A DNA stretch of 5,726 nucleotides from contig CAKUHX010000109.1 of the NCBI GenBank assembly GCA_934659475.1, forward strand, positions 1 through 5,726, read 5' to 3'. This document shows, piece by piece, positions 4,920 to 5,726 of the stretch (position 1 is its first letter; each line of letters opens with the position of its first letter). The translations under genes were made by a program, and so were the position numbers. The DNA is from an uncultured Oscillospiraceae bacterium. GTDB taxonomy: Bacteria; Bacillota; Clostridia; Oscillospirales; Oscillospiraceae. The notes under the pieces are model-generated. The model saw only the letters and a list, made by a program, of their open reading frames with translations, did not search any database and was not told where the DNA came from.

Positions 4920-5726
4920 TTATTCTGCTTTCTGGCTGTCCAGATACTCGTCGTAGGTCATCTTCCGGTCGATCAGCTTGCCATCGGCGGTGAAGTCGAA
5001 CACCCGGTCACACACCGTCTGGATCAGCTGGTGGTCGTGAGAGGCCACCAGCACGTTGCACTTCACGGCCTCCAGCCCCTTGTTCAGGGCGGCGATGGAC
5101 TCCAGATCCAGATGGTTGGTGGGCTGGTCCAGCATGAGCACGTTGGCCCCGGACAGCATCATCCGGGACAGCATGCACCGCACCTTCTCACCACCGGACA
5201 GCACCTTCACGGGCTTATACACCTCGTCCCCGGAAAAGAGCATCCGGCCCAGGAAGCCCCGGAGATACTGCTCCTGGGGGTCGGGGGAGTACTGCCGCAG
5301 CCACTGCACCAGATCGTCGTCGTTGTCCTGGAAGTAGGGGGTGTTGTCCTTGGGGAAGTAGGAGAAGGTGGCTGTCTGGCCCCACTTCACCGTGCCCTCG
5401 TCGGGCTCCATTTCTCCGGCCAGGATCTTGAACAGGGCGGTGTGGGCGTTCTCGTTGTCGCCCACGAAGGCGATCTTCTCGTCGTGGCCCACGATGAAGC
5501 TCACCTTGTCCAGCACCTTCACCCCGTCGATGGTCTTGCTCACGTCGGTGACGAACAGGATGTCCTTGCCCACCTCACGGTCGGGGGAGAAGCCCACCCA
5601 GGGGTACCGGCGGGAGGAGGCGGGCATCTCCTGCACGGTCAGCTTGTCCAGCAGCTTGCGCCGGGCGGTGGCCTGCTTGCTCTTGGACTTGTTGGCGGAG
5701 AAGCGGGAGATGAACTCCTGCAGTTC
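4920..5726 (-). CDS. ABC-F family ATPase, YbiT-like, C-terminal part (5' partial)
   Basis: The reading frame stays open to the window edge. 268 residues are visible, about half of a normal ABC-F protein (about 530). The first 30 residues (FISRFSANKSKSKQATARRK) are the end of the basic interdomain linker. The second ATP-binding cassette follows: GDNENAHTALFKIL (89-102) at Walker A, FSYFPKDN (121-128) at the Q-loop, signature LSGGEK (176-181), Walker B NVLMLDQPTNHLD (195-207), and H-loop SHD (229-231). ABC-F proteins lack membrane helices and act on ribosomes; YbiT-like members are linked to translation, not transport. Two core residues are unusual: the Walker A lysine is His95 and the Walker B glutamate is Gln201. 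The apparent start GTG near 5636 is internal. It shares the terminator with transketolase. Confidence 0.92.
   Translation of the reverse strand, partial: ELQEFISRFSANKSKSKQATARRKLLDKLTVQEMPASSRRYPWVGFSPDREVGKDILFVTDVSKTIDGVKVLDKVSFIVGHDEKIAFVGDNENAHTALFKILAGEMEPDEGTVKWGQTATFSYFPKDNTPYFQDNDDDLVQWLRQYSPDPQEQYLRGFLGRMLFSGDEVYKPVKVLSGGEKVRCMLSRMMLSGANVLMLDQPTNHLDLESIAALNKGLEAVKCNVLVASHDHQLIQTVCDRVFDFTADGKLIDRKMTYDEYLDSQKAE

Noticed and set aside
5634..5636. GTG as the start of a complete 238-residue ABC protein
   Set aside because: The frame continues upstream to the window edge with typical ABC-F linker sequence, so the codon is internal and the gene is partial.
1..5726. CRISPR arrays, tRNA or rRNA genes, insertion sequences
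   Set aside because: No regularly spaced direct repeats, no cloverleaf-like segments, no transposase motifs and no terminal inverted repeats were seen.

Overview
The window looks like a GC-rich member of the gut Clostridia (Oscillospiraceae-like Firmicutes). The reasons are the high GC coding sequence, strong AGGAG-type Shine-Dalgarno sites, housekeeping promoters of the TTGACA/TATAAT type, a transketolase split into two adjacent genes, and small proteins of a type I associate with Firmicutes. This placement is inference; no rRNA or other phylogenetic marker is present.

Layout from left to right: (1) positions 1-114 hold the last 37 codons of an unrecognised + strand gene. (2) Positions 2800-137 hold a compact three-gene operon on the - strand, transcribed away from the centre of the window: a small soluble heavy-metal-associated (HMA) protein, a 92-residue protein with one GxxxG-containing membrane helix and an acidic tail, and a 701-residue P1B-type metal ATPase. 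The ATPase has a Ser-Cys-Ala membrane motif and an arginine-containing N-terminal domain in place of a CxxC metal-binding domain. (3) A 278-base divergent intergenic region (2801-3078) carries well-formed promoters in both directions, a perfect 10-bp AT-rich palindrome, and a second inverted repeat over the other promoter. (4) Positions 3079-4867 encode the N- and C-terminal halves of transketolase as a two-gene operon, one base apart. (5) A perfect 13-bp stem terminator lies between convergent genes. (6) Positions 4920-5726 hold the C-terminal part of a YbiT-like ABC-F ATPase on the - strand, running off the right edge.

The most notable item is the metal operon. A P1B ATPase of the SCA type with an Arg-rich N-terminus, directly preceded by a tiny GxxxG membrane protein, has the same architecture as the fezA-fezB core of ferrosome loci (intracellular iron-storage organelles). 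The extra HMA protein at the head of the operon would be an unusual partner. The assignment rests on architecture and motif memory, not on a database search. Function could equally be export of another transition metal. The transketolase pair supplies the non-oxidative pentose phosphate pathway and is probably unrelated to the metal operon except for the shared control region.
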